Assembly: GCA_030041385.1 (NCBI GenBank)
Contig: JASHNY010000107.1
Span: forward strand, 1-51,575
DNA from: Alphaproteobacteria bacterium
GTDB lineage: Bacteria > Pseudomonadota > Alphaproteobacteria > ATCC43930 > CGMCC-115725
Length of the DNA stretch: 51,575 nt
Direction of reading: 5' to 3'
Shown: piece by piece, positions 33,922-41,514 of the stretch
Layout of the letters: each line of letters opens with the position of its first letter
Numbering within the stretch: the stretch's first letter is position 1
Program-made: the position numbers and the translations under genes
The notes under the pieces: model-generated
What the model was told of the DNA's origin: nothing
Database searches by the model: none
Seen by the model: only the letters and a program-made list of their open reading frames with translations

Positions 33922-34948
33922 AGGCGGGCGCGCCCGTTGCGGGGCCGGTCAGTCCGAACGCCTCGGCCAACAGCGTATAGGAGCGTTTGCGCGCGGCGAA
34001 ATCGTGCGTGATCGTCAACACCACGACCTCGTCGACGCGGTAGGCCTCCGCCAGGACCGTCAGCTGGGCCTTGACCTGGTCCGGGTCGCCGACCACCTGG
34101 CGGCGGCGGTGATATTCGACAAGGCGCCGCTCGGCCTCGTTATACGGATAGGCGAGCGCTTCCTCGGGCGGCGGAAACGGCGCGAGGATGCCCTGGCGCT
34201 GGCGCAGCCGCCACAAGTCGCGGCTGGCGGCAAGGCGCTGCGCCTCCGCCTCGGTGTCGGCGCAGACGACGAAGACGCCGATGCTGGCGAGCGGCGCGGC
34301 GAGCACCGGCGACGGGCGGAACTGGCGGCGATAGGATTCCATGATCGCCGGGCCGCCCTCATCGGTGATGAACTGGGCAAACGAGAAAGCGCGGCCGAAA
34401 TAGGCGGCGAACATCGCGCTCTGGTCGCTCGACCCGAGGATCCAGATTTCCGGCCGCGTATCGCCCTCGGGCGTCACCTTGATCCGCGAGAACGGGTGAT
34501 CGGCCGGGATCGTGCCTTCGAGATAGCCGATCAAATCGGCGATCTGGCTGGGGAAATGCTCGATGCCGAGCGCTCCCGGCCCGTGCTGCAGGGCAATCGC
34601 GGTCAATTGGTCGCTGCCCGGGGCGCGGCCGATGCCGAGGTCGATACGGCCGGGATAGAGCGTCTCCAGCAGGCGGAACTGCTCGGCCACCTTTAAGGAA
34701 CTGTAGTGCGACAGCATGACTCCGCCTGAGCCGACCCGGATATGGCTCGTCTCGGCGGCGACGCGGGCGACCATGATCTCCGGCGCGCTGCCGGCAAGCC
34801 CCGCTGAGCCGTGATGCTCGGCCAGCCAGTAGCGGCGGTAGCCGAGCGCCTCGGCATGCCGGGCCAGCTCGATGGTTTCGAGCAGGGCGCCGCGCGGCGT
34901 CACCCCCTGGCGCACCGGCGACTGGTCGAGAACGCTGAAGGTCAGCAT
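33920..34948 (-). CDS. LLM class flavin-dependent oxidoreductase (MsnO8-like)
   Basis: A 342-residue luciferase-like monooxygenase family protein (FMN/F420 TIM barrel). Hallmarks are the N-terminal FSVLDQSPVRQG, the YRRYWLAEHHG block (about residues 38-48), GSGGVMLSHYSSLKVAEQFR and DLGIGRAPGSD, common to the MsnO8-like subgroup. These enzymes use reduced flavin; natural substrates are usually unknown. ATG 34948. It is 15 bp from the CaiB-type CoA-transferase on the same strand and could be in the same operon. Confidence 0.9.
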   Translation of the reverse strand: MLTFSVLDQSPVRQGVTPRGALLETIELARHAEALGYRRYWLAEHHGSAGLAGSAPEIMVARVAAETSHIRVGSGGVMLSHYSSLKVAEQFRLLETLYPGRIDLGIGRAPGSDQLTAIALQHGPGALGIEHFPSQIADLIGYLEGTIPADHPFSRIKVTPEGDTRPEIWILGSSDQSAMFAAYFGRAFSFAQFITDEGGPAIMESYRRQFRPSPVLAAPLASIGVFVVCADTEAEAQRLAASRDLWRLRQRQGILAPFPPPEEALAYPYNEAERRLVEYHRRRQVVGDPDQVKAQLTVLAEAYRVDEVVVLTITHDFAARKRSYTLLAEAFGLTGPATGAPA

Positions 34949-34963
34949 GAGCGCCGGGCCCCG

Positions 34964-36154
34964 TCAGCGCACTGCGCCGGCCTCGCGCAATGCCGCGATT
35001 TCCGCCGCGCTGTAACCGGCGCGAGCGAGAATTTCGCCGGAATGCTGGCCGGGCAGCGGGGCGGCGGTCGGCGCAGGACCGGGCGTATCGGCAAACGCGA
35101 TCGGCTTGGTCATCGCACGGTACGGGCCGACGACCGGGTGATCGATGCGCGCGACCAGGTCTTGCGACAACACCTGCGGGTGATCGAACATGTCTTCGAT
35201 CGGGCGCACCGCCGCACACGGCACCCGCTCGCCGAAAATCTCCTCCCACTCGCGCGCGCTGCGGGCGGCGAGCGCGGCGCGCACCTGCGGCACCAGCACA
35301 GGGGTCTCGGCGGCGCGCTTGCGCATCGAATCGTAGCGCGGATCGCGGGCCAGCTCAGACCGGCCGACAAGCTCGCACATCGCTTCAAAGAAATGGTTGG
35401 AATGCACTGATATATAGAGCATCCCTTCCTTGGTCGGGTGGATGCCGGTAAGGCCGCCGGTGCCCGAATCGCGAACCGCGTCCCGGCCTTCGCTGTCCGC
35501 CCACACGAAGCGCCCGGCCTGGATCGTCAGGGCGCTGCGCAACAGCGACAATGCCAGGTATTGCCCGGCGCCGGTTCGCTCGCGGTGAAACAGCGCCGCG
35601 GCCACGCCATAGGCGAGCAGGGCCGAGGTGAAATAATCGACGACGGAGCCGAGCACGAGCTGCGGCTTGTCAATCCCGCCGCCCTGAAACACGGTCATGC
35701 CGGTCAGGCATTGCAATACCTGGTCGAACCCGCCCTTGTCGCTGAGCGGCCCGGTATCGCCATAACCGGTCACCCCGGCATAGACAAGGCGCGGGTTGAT
35801 CTTCTTAAGGCGCGGATAGTCGATGCCGAGCCGCGCCGGCACCGACGGGCGGAAATTCTCGACCAGCACATCCGCGCTCTCGACCAGCCGGTGCAGAACC
35901 GCGAGCCCTTGCTTCTTTTTCAAATCCAGCCCGAGTCCGAGCTTGCCGCGATTGGTGCCGATAAAGAACCGGCTGTCGCCGCCCGGCAGGCTCGACGGGA
36001 ATTGCCGCAACTGGTCGCCCTGCGGCGATTCGACCTTGATCACGGTGGCGCCGAGATCGGCCAGCAGCGTGCAGCCGTAAGGCCCGGCGAGATAGCTGCA
36101 CAGGTCGAGGACGGTGATGCCGCTGAGCGGGCCGACGGGCGGAGTTTCGCTCAT
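34964..36154 (-). CDS. CaiB/BaiF-type (family III) CoA-transferase
   Basis: A 396-residue family III CoA-transferase that moves CoA between carboxylic acids. The N-terminal GITVLDLCSYLAGPYGCTLL and LGATVIKVESPQGD, then NRGKLGLGLDLKKKQGL and LVENFRPSVPARLGIDYP, are family signatures; the catalytic Asp is expected in the GGFDQVLQCLTG region. Start ATG 36154 overlaps the stop of the CitE-like gene upstream (ATGA), so the two proteins are made together, which suggests a coupled CoA-activation and lyase reaction. Substrate unknown. Confidence 0.9.
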   Translation of the reverse strand: MSETPPVGPLSGITVLDLCSYLAGPYGCTLLADLGATVIKVESPQGDQLRQFPSSLPGGDSRFFIGTNRGKLGLGLDLKKKQGLAVLHRLVESADVLVENFRPSVPARLGIDYPRLKKINPRLVYAGVTGYGDTGPLSDKGGFDQVLQCLTGMTVFQGGGIDKPQLVLGSVVDYFTSALLAYGVAAALFHRERTGAGQYLALSLLRSALTIQAGRFVWADSEGRDAVRDSGTGGLTGIHPTKEGMLYISVHSNHFFEAMCELVGRSELARDPRYDSMRKRAAETPVLVPQVRAALAARSAREWEEIFGERVPCAAVRPIEDMFDHPQVLSQDLVARIDHPVVGPYRAMTKPIAFADTPGPAPTAAPLPGQHSGEILARAGYSAAEIAALREAGAVR

Positions 36155-37029
36155 TTTTGTCCCCGGGCGCGGATCGCTGCGATCGCATCGAGCGTGCGCT
36201 GCGCCCGGTAGACGATCGGGTAGTCGATGAATTTGCCGTCGAGCTGGATCGCGGCGCTGCCTTCTTTTTCGGCCTGGGCGAAGGCAGCGACGACGCGCGC
36301 GGCGAAATCGATCTCGGCATTGGTCGGAGTGAACACGCGATTGACCACCGGCACCTGGTTCGGATGGATGCACATCTTGCCCTGGAAGCCGAGGCCCAGC
36401 GCCAGCCGGGTCGAGGCTTCGAGCCCCGCTTCGTCCTGCAGATCGACCCACACCGTGTCGAGCGGCGCCTCGATCCCGGCGGCGCGGCTGGCGGTCACAA
36501 CCCGGGCGCGGGCATAGGCCAGTTCGCCCTCATCGCGGCTCCAGCGCATGTTGACGTCGAGCGTGAAGTCGCCGGCGCCGAAGGCGCAGTGCCTGACGCG
36601 GGTGCCGGCGCCGAGAATGGCTTCGAGCGCGCCGAGGCCGCGGGCGGTCTCGATGATCGGGATCAGGTCGATGCCGCCCGCCGCCAGGTCGCGCTCGCGT
36701 TCGAGCTGCGAGAGAAGCCAGTCGATCGTCTGCAGGCTCGCCGCGCTTTCGACCTTGGGCAGGATGATGCCGTCGAGCCCGGCGCGCACGATCGCAGTGA
36801 GGTCGCCATAGCAGAACTCGGTATCGGCGGCGTTGACGCGGACATAGAGCAGCCCGGTCCGCTGCTGTGCAAAGGCGGCGACCACCGCGCCGCGCGTTGC
36901 CGGCTTTTCGGCAATCGCGACGGCGTCTTCGAGGTCGAGGATCACCGCATCGGCATCGAGGGTCAGCGCCTTCTCGACCCGACGCGGATGATTGCCCGGC
37001 GCGAACAGGAAACTGCGGAGCGGCGGCAT
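36151..37029 (-). CDS. HpcH/HpaI aldolase / CitE-like CoA lyase
   Basis: A 292-residue CitE-like TIM-barrel lyase. Such enzymes cleave malyl-, citramalyl- or related beta-hydroxyacyl-CoA esters. The sequence starts with the typical RSFLFAPGNHPRRVEKAL, then VILDLEDAV with the acidic metal ligands, and LPKVESAASLQTIDWL, IPIIETARGLGAL, FGAGDFTLDVNM and GKMCIHPNQV. ATG 37029 has a perfect AAGGAGG upstream. It is coupled to the CaiB-type CoA-transferase by ATGA. This pair is consistent with the citramalate/itaconate-type degradation logic (CoA-transferase then lyase), but that is inference. Confidence 0.92.
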   Translation of the reverse strand: MPPLRSFLFAPGNHPRRVEKALTLDADAVILDLEDAVAIAEKPATRGAVVAAFAQQRTGLLYVRVNAADTEFCYGDLTAIVRAGLDGIILPKVESAASLQTIDWLLSQLERERDLAAGGIDLIPIIETARGLGALEAILGAGTRVRHCAFGAGDFTLDVNMRWSRDEGELAYARARVVTASRAAGIEAPLDTVWVDLQDEAGLEASTRLALGLGFQGKMCIHPNQVPVVNRVFTPTNAEIDFAARVVAAFAQAEKEGSAAIQLDGKFIDYPIVYRAQRTLDAIAAIRARGQK

Positions 37030-37076
37030 CAAGGCCTCCTTGCCTCCCCTCGCCCGCAATGCGGGAGCGGGGTTGG

Positions 37077-37709
37077 TTACGACAGCGGGACCTCGAACCC
37101 CTTTTTCGTGCCGGGCCGCGCCATCATCGCCTCGTACCAGCGCTTGACGTTGGGGTATTGCGCCAGATCGACCTGGTGCCGCTCGTGCCGCCAGGCCCAG
37201 CCGAGGATCGCGAAATCGGCGATCGATACGTCGGCGCCCGCGGCATAGGCGACATCGCCGAGCCGCTTGTTGAACACGCCGTAAAGCCGGTGCGTCTCCT
37301 TCATGTAGCGTTCGAGCCCGTAGCGGCGATCGTTCTCGTCCTTCACCTGCAGGAAGTGATGGACCTGGCCGGGCATCGGGCCGAACCCGCCCATCTGCCA
37401 CATCAGCCATTCGAGCACCGGCACCTGCGCCCTCAGATCGCCCTTGGGCCAGAATTTCCCTGTCTTCTCGCCGAGATAGATCAGGATCGCGCCGGATTCG
37501 AAGACGCTGATCGGCCGCCCGCCCGGCCCGTCGGGATCGACGATCGCCGGGATGCGGTTGTTGGGGCTGATCTTGAGGAATTCCGGCTTGAACTGTTCGC
37601 CCTTAGAGATATTGACCGGGTGGACCGTGTAGGGCAGGCCCATTTCTTCGAGCGCTACGCTGATCTTGCGCCCGTTGGGGGTGTTCCAGGTGTGGAGTTC
37701 GATCGGCAT
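37077..37709 (-). CDS. Glutathione S-transferase family protein (YfcG/GstB-like)
   Basis: A 210-residue GST with an N-terminal thioredoxin-fold domain starting IELHTWNTPNGRKISVALEE, the cis-Pro loop NRIPAIVDPDGP and the GSH site ISVFESGAILIYLGEKTG (about 65-84), then an all-helical C-terminal domain containing SIADFAILGW. The Thr-Pro-Asn-Gly motif fits the Nu-class YfcG-like disulfide reductases. ATG 37709. It is 47 bp upstream of the CitE-like lyase, same strand. Function in this cluster is unclear. Confidence 0.92.
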   Translation of the reverse strand: MPIELHTWNTPNGRKISVALEEMGLPYTVHPVNISKGEQFKPEFLKISPNNRIPAIVDPDGPGGRPISVFESGAILIYLGEKTGKFWPKGDLRAQVPVLEWLMWQMGGFGPMPGQVHHFLQVKDENDRRYGLERYMKETHRLYGVFNKRLGDVAYAAGADVSIADFAILGWAWRHERHQVDLAQYPNVKRWYEAMMARPGTKKGFEVPLS

Positions 37710-37808
37710 CTGCCTGCCTCGTTGACATGCAAGGTGCCATCCTTACCGCGACGCGCCAAGGCCGCAAGCCCGCTCGCGCCGCACCTCCCGCGAGGCGACG
37801 TGCACGGC

Positions 37809-38240
37809 TCAGACGAGCGGGTTCGCGACGTTGATCCCAGCAAAGCGACCGAAGTCCCGGTCCACAGTCCACAACTCTCGCACGCCGTGCTGGCAGCACA
37901 AGGCGGCCACGCGAGCGTCATGGACTTGCGGCCCGGAAATCCGGCCGCCGACGAGCAGCTCGCGCAGCACCGGCCAGTGCGCCGCCGTCTCGCCGAGAAC
38001 CGCCAGCGATGGCGACTCGAGCCATGCCTCCACCTGGTCGAGGGCACGGGCCAGCGGCGTCGGCGGCGCGTAGATGCGCGGATGGGTCACGATGGCGAGA
38101 AATTCATGCAGGCACGGCCAGGGAATGGCCCAGCTTGCAACGCCCTCCGCAAGTTCAGCGACACGCCGGAAGGCGGCTTGGTGAAATGGCGAATCCTCTC
38201 GATGCGCATAGACGAGGATGTTGGTGTCGATCGCGATCAC
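37809..38240 (-). CDS. vapC: Type II toxin VapC (PIN-domain ribonuclease)
   Basis: A 143-residue PIN-domain toxin. The acidic metal-binding residues are visible: Asp5 in MIAIDTNILVYA, the Glu in CLHEFLAIV, Asp in QVHDARVAAL and Asp in WTVDRDFGRF. VapC toxins cut tRNA or rRNA and are blocked by VapB. GTG 38240 is the start; it overlaps the antitoxin stop as GTGA, the usual antitoxin-first coupling. The upstream frame to 38282 lies inside vapB and is not coding. Confidence 0.9.
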   Translation of the reverse strand: MIAIDTNILVYAHREDSPFHQAAFRRVAELAEGVASWAIPWPCLHEFLAIVTHPRIYAPPTPLARALDQVEAWLESPSLAVLGETAAHWPVLRELLVGGRISGPQVHDARVAALCCQHGVRELWTVDRDFGRFAGINVANPLV

Positions 38241-38482
38241 GCGCCGCGGCCCCGATAGGCGGCGTCGCGCACTTGCTCCCAACTCGCGTCCGCGAAACCC
38301 GGTTGCCGTCCTTTACCCTTGAAGCTTGCGCGGCGCAGCTTGAACGCCGGGCCCGCCGCAGCCTCCTGGATCACACGATGCAAGCCGCGCTCGATCAGCC
38401 CACGTAGTGTCACGCCTTCACGAGCGGCCAAGGCGCGCGCCTCCTCCAGCAAGCCGGCCGAGATTTCCACCGTGGTTTTCAT
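38237..38482 (-). CDS. vapB: VapB-type antitoxin
   Basis: An 81-residue antitoxin. MKTTVEISAGLLEEARALAA followed by GVTLRGLIERGLHRVI is a ribbon-helix-helix DNA-binding domain (about 1-42). The Lys/Arg/Gly-rich C-terminal half (about 45-81) is the toxin-wrapping tail. It represses its own promoter in other systems; a perfect inverted repeat (38495-38524) lies directly upstream of ATG 38482. The pair is complete and looks active. Confidence 0.88.
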   Translation of the reverse strand: MKTTVEISAGLLEEARALAAREGVTLRGLIERGLHRVIQEAAAGPAFKLRRASFKGKGRQPGFADASWEQVRDAAYRGRGA

Positions 38483-38494
38483 AATTGCCCATCT

Positions 38495-38524
38495 ATATGG
38501 GTCTCTATGTATGGTGACCCATAT
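38495..38524. promoter_or_regulatory. VapB operator: perfect inverted repeat
   Basis: ATATGGGTC (38495-38503) and GACCCATAT (38516-38524) are perfect 9-bp arms with a 12-bp spacer, starting 13 bp upstream of the vapB ATG. This is the expected layout for autorepression by VapB/VapBC. The spacer and flanks are AT-rich, consistent with a promoter embedded here. Confidence 0.8.
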
Positions 38525-38588
38525 CTACGCTCATAGCCAAAGAGCCGCAACCCATCCTACAATAGGCGCAAACATGGGTCGGGGCGCG

Positions 38589-40148
38589 ATGAACTGGCAG
38601 CCGGAACTCGACGAACTGCGCGAGCGCGAGCGGCGAGCGCGGGCATTGGGGGGCGCCGACAAGGTGGCGCGCCAGCACGCCGGCGGCCGCCTCACCGTGC
38701 GCGAGCGCATCGACGGGCTCGTCGATGCCGGCAGCTTTCACGAGGTCGGCGCCATTGCAGGCCGCGCCGAATATGACGAGCACGGCGAGCTGAAAGAGCT
38801 GGTGCCGTCGAATTGCGTGATGGGCCGCGCCATGATCGACGGGCGGCCGGTGATCGTGGTCGGCGACGACTTTACCGTGCGCGGCGGGTCGGCCGATGCG
38901 ACGATCCGCGAAAAGCCGGTCTTGGCCGAAGAGATGGCGCACGATCTGCGGCTGCCGATCATCCGCATCATCGAAGGCTCGGGCGGCGGCGGCTCGGTCA
39001 AGACGATCGAGACCACCGGCCGCGCCAACCTGCCCCACCGGGTCGGCTCGGGCGCGACCTATTACTACACGACCGCCAATCTCGGGGTTGTGCCGGTGGT
39101 GGCGCTCGGGCTGGGCTCGGTCGCCGGGCTCGGCGCGGCGCGTCTGGCGTCGAGCCACTACTCGGTGATGACCAAGGACACTTCGGCCGTGTTCGTGGCC
39201 GGCCCGCCGGTGGTCAACGCGCTCGGCAAGGAAGTGTCAAAAACCGAGCTCGGCGGCTGGGAAATCCAGCTGCGTTGCGGCGCTGTCGACGAGGCGGTCG
39301 CCGACGAAACCCAGGCCTTCGCGGCGGCGCGGCGGTTCCTGTCGTACCTGCCGCAATCGGTCGACGAGGTGGCGCCGCGCCTGCCCTCCGACGACGATCC
39401 GGCGCGGCGCGACGAGTTCCTGTTCGAAGCCATCCCGCGCAACCCGCGGCAGGTCTACAAGATGCGCCCGATCGTCGAGGCGGTCGTGGACAAGGGCTCG
39501 TTTTTCGAAATCGGCCGCCTGTTCGGGCGGCCGATCATCACCGGCCTCGCCCGGCTCGCCGGATTGCCGGTCGCGGTAATGGCGAGCGACCCGTTCTTCT
39601 ATGGCGGCTGCTGGACCGCCGACGCCTGCGACAAGATCATCCGCTTTGTCGATCTCGCCGAGACCTTTCATCTGCCGGTCCTCTATTTGTGCGATTGCCC
39701 CGGCTTTCACATCGGCGTCGAGGCCGAAAAGGCGGCGACCATCAGGAAGGGCGTGCGCGCGATGGCCGCGGTCAACCAGACCACGGTGCCGTGGTGCACG
39801 TTTCTGGTTCGCAACGTGTTCGGCGTCGCCGGCGCCGTCAACATGCCGGCAAGGCGGTTCGCCGTGCGCTATGCCTGGCTGTCGGCGCGCTGGGGCTCGT
39901 TGCCGCTCGAAGGCGGGATCGAGGCGGCCTATCGCGCCGAAATCGAGGCCGCCCCCGACCCGGCCGCCAAGCGCGCCGAGATCGAAGCCCGGCTCAACCG
40001 CCTGCGCTCGCCGTTTCGCACCGCCGAAGCTTTCTGGGTCGAGGAGATCATCGACCCCCGCGACACCCGCCGTCTCGCCTGCGATTTCGCCCGCCTCGCC
40101 GAGAAATTACGCAAGCCCGGCGCCGCAAGTTTCCAGATGCGGCCTTAG
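38589..40148 (+). CDS. Acyl-CoA carboxylase carboxyltransferase (beta) subunit
   Basis: A 519-residue carboxyltransferase subunit of a biotin-dependent acyl-CoA carboxylase (PccB/MccB/GccB-like). The two crotonase-like halves are clear: AGGRLTVRERIDGLVDAGSF, IIRIIEGSGGGGSVKTIE, TKDTSAVFVAGPPVV in the first, and RPIITGLARLAGLPVAVMAS, FHLPVLYLCDCPGFHIGVEA in the second. The biotin carboxylase/carrier subunit is not next to it, so the acyl-CoA cannot be assigned. ATG 38589 is chosen; ATG 38574 in frame is possible and overlaps an ATGGGTC half-site shared with the vapBC operator. The stretch 38319-38573 lies over vapB and is not coding. Confidence 0.9.
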   Translation: MNWQPELDELRERERRARALGGADKVARQHAGGRLTVRERIDGLVDAGSFHEVGAIAGRAEYDEHGELKELVPSNCVMGRAMIDGRPVIVVGDDFTVRGGSADATIREKPVLAEEMAHDLRLPIIRIIEGSGGGGSVKTIETTGRANLPHRVGSGATYYYTTANLGVVPVVALGLGSVAGLGAARLASSHYSVMTKDTSAVFVAGPPVVNALGKEVSKTELGGWEIQLRCGAVDEAVADETQAFAAARRFLSYLPQSVDEVAPRLPSDDDPARRDEFLFEAIPRNPRQVYKMRPIVEAVVDKGSFFEIGRLFGRPIITGLARLAGLPVAVMASDPFFYGGCWTADACDKIIRFVDLAETFHLPVLYLCDCPGFHIGVEAEKAATIRKGVRAMAAVNQTTVPWCTFLVRNVFGVAGAVNMPARRFAVRYAWLSARWGSLPLEGGIEAAYRAEIEAAPDPAAKRAEIEARLNRLRSPFRTAEAFWVEEIIDPRDTRRLACDFARLAEKLRKPGAASFQMRP

Positions 40149-40160
40149 GATAATTGGAGC

Positions 40161-40196
40161 GCGGGCGTGCCGCCCGCATGCGGCCGAGACGGCCGC
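40161..40196. repeat. Double hairpin extragenic element
   Basis: Two hairpins follow each other: GCGGGC-gtgcc-GCCCGC (40161-40177) and GCGGCC-gagac-GGCCGC (40180-40196). Both have 6-bp perfect stems and 5-nt loops. Sequences of the GCGGGCGTGCCGCCCGC kind recur between genes in high-GC alphaproteobacteria. The element lies between the carboxylase and the MaoC gene and could damp read-through or stabilise the 3' end. Confidence 0.7.
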
Positions 40197-40221
40197 GATC
40201 CGCATTGGGAGGGAGAGAATC

Positions 40222-40677
40222 ATGCTCGAAATTGAACGCCCGGCCGACCTTCTTGCCCTCGCCGGCAAGGAGATCGGCACCAGCGACTGGTACACGGTGA
40301 CGCAGGAGCAGATCGACAAATTCGCCGACGCCACCGGCGACCACCAATGGATCCATGTCGATGTCGAGCGTGCCAAGCGCGAGATGCCGGGCGGCAAGAC
40401 GATCGCGCATGGCTGGCTGACCTTGTCGCTGGTGCCGCGGCTGGCGGCGACGATCTACCGGGTCAAGCACCGCTCGCGCGGGATCAATTACGGCGCCAAC
40501 CGGGTGCGCTTCACCGGGCCGGTGCCGGCAGGCGCGCGTGTCCGCCTCAAGCTCAAGATCAAGAATGTCGAAAAAGTCGAGGGCGGCGTGCGCGTGACCA
40601 ACGAGAGCACGATGGAGATCGAGGGCGGCAGCCGCCCGGTATTGGTCGCCGAGACGATCGGCATGGTTTACGATTGA
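40222..40677 (+). CDS. MaoC-family hydratase (hot-dog fold)
   Basis: A 151-residue MaoC-like (R)-specific enoyl-CoA hydratase. The hydratase-2 motif is in ADATGDHQWIHVDVERA (Asp and His, about residues 36-47); GKTIAHGWLTLSLVPR and INYGANRVRFTGPVPAG are also typical of the family. ATG 40222 has GGGAGGGAGAG upstream. It follows the acyl-CoA carboxylase subunit after a repeat element, same strand. With the CaiB and CitE genes 4-6 kb away it could complete an itaconyl-CoA-like hydration step, but that is not shown by the sequence. Confidence 0.9.
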   Translation: MLEIERPADLLALAGKEIGTSDWYTVTQEQIDKFADATGDHQWIHVDVERAKREMPGGKTIAHGWLTLSLVPRLAATIYRVKHRSRGINYGANRVRFTGPVPAGARVRLKLKIKNVEKVEGGVRVTNESTMEIEGGSRPVLVAETIGMVYD

Positions 40678-40702
40678 TGACCGGGCGGCCCGGTCGGGCG
40701 GC

Positions 40703-41131
40703 CTATTTCGTGTCTTTCGTGCCGCGGCCGGTCAGGATGCTGCGCAATTCGGGAAAGACTCCGAGCGCGAGCCCGGCCGCCAGCGCGGCGGCCATCGTGG
40801 TGTAAGGGCGGGCACGCGCCGTCGAAACCAGCTGTTGGGCGACGAGGCCGCCGAGTTGCGCCGCGGCCTCGTTGAGGTCCCCGCCCGGAGGCGCGGGCAC
40901 CGCTGCGGCGCGCGGCGCGCGCACCAGCAGGCGGACGATCAGGGCGATCACCGCCGCCAGCACCAGCCCGACCACCCCAACGAGCAGCGCGGCGACCGCG
41001 GGGCTCAGCGGCACCGCTTCAAACGCCGCCAGCAGCGCATCGGCGAGATAGCAGATGGCGATCGTTACGACGATCAGGGCGATGATGCCCGCCGCCGCGG
41101 CCGCTCCCAGCCGCGCCAGCCGGCGGCTCAC
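40703..41131 (-). CDS. YqjE/holin-like small membrane protein (DUF1469-like)
   Basis: A 142-residue membrane protein with two strongly hydrophobic segments (AAAAGIIALIVVTIAICYLA and AVAALLVGVVGLVLAAVIAL, about residues 12-70), a Pro/Ala linker and a third short hydrophobic stretch near the C-terminus (MAAALAAGLALGVF). This pattern and its position after a YqjD-like gene match YqjE-type holin-superfamily proteins of unknown function. ATG 41131. The two genes, 33 bp apart, look like an envelope-stress pair. Confidence 0.7.
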   Translation of the reverse strand: MSRRLARLGAAAAAGIIALIVVTIAICYLADALLAAFEAVPLSPAVAALLVGVVGLVLAAVIALIVRLLVRAPRAAAVPAPPGGDLNEAAAQLGGLVAQQLVSTARARPYTTMAAALAAGLALGVFPELRSILTGRGTKDTK

Positions 41132-41164
41132 GGCGCAGGTCTCAAGCGCAGTGTCATCACCGTT

Positions 41165-41449
41165 CTAGCCGCGGCGCGCGTTGAGCAGCATGCCGAGAAT
41201 GAGCCCGGTGGAAAACGCGGCGAGCGCCGAGGTGAACGGCCGCTCCTCGATCTCGTGGCCGACCTGCTCGGCCTGCCGCTTGACCTCGCCCCACATCTTT
41301 TCGGCCGAGAGCTGAGCCCTTTCGCCTGCCTTGCTGATGCCGCCGACCGACATGTCGCGCATCGTCGCGGTCATCTTCGCAAAGTCGGCACGAAGCTGCT
41401 GGATGTCGCCTTGCAAGGTGGCCAGATCCGGTTCGGTTGCTGCCGCCAT
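41165..41449 (-). CDS. YqjD/ElaB-like (DUF883) tail-anchored protein
   Basis: A 94-residue protein: an N-terminal helical, coiled-coil-like domain with LQGDIQQLRADFAKMTATMR and KMWGEVKRQAEQVGHEIEERP, then a single C-terminal membrane anchor (FTSALAAFSTGLILGMLLNA). E. coli YqjD of the same design binds ribosomes at the membrane in stationary phase; the same role here is inference. The frame opens at 41509, but ATG 41449 has GAGGAGAG upstream and begins the conserved region. Confidence 0.75.
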   Translation of the reverse strand: MAAATEPDLATLQGDIQQLRADFAKMTATMRDMSVGGISKAGERAQLSAEKMWGEVKRQAEQVGHEIEERPFTSALAAFSTGLILGMLLNARRG

Positions 41450-41514
41450 CGCGCTCTCCTCAATTGCGGTGTTGTTGAAAACGCCCGACACCTTCAAAGG
41501 TTTCAGCATCGGCC

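Noticed and set aside
34964-37709. The CaiB-CitE-GST set read as a complete new catabolic operon
   Set aside because: The families are common and their spacing ordinary; without substrates or conserved neighbourhood data I keep it only as a moderate-interest hypothesis.
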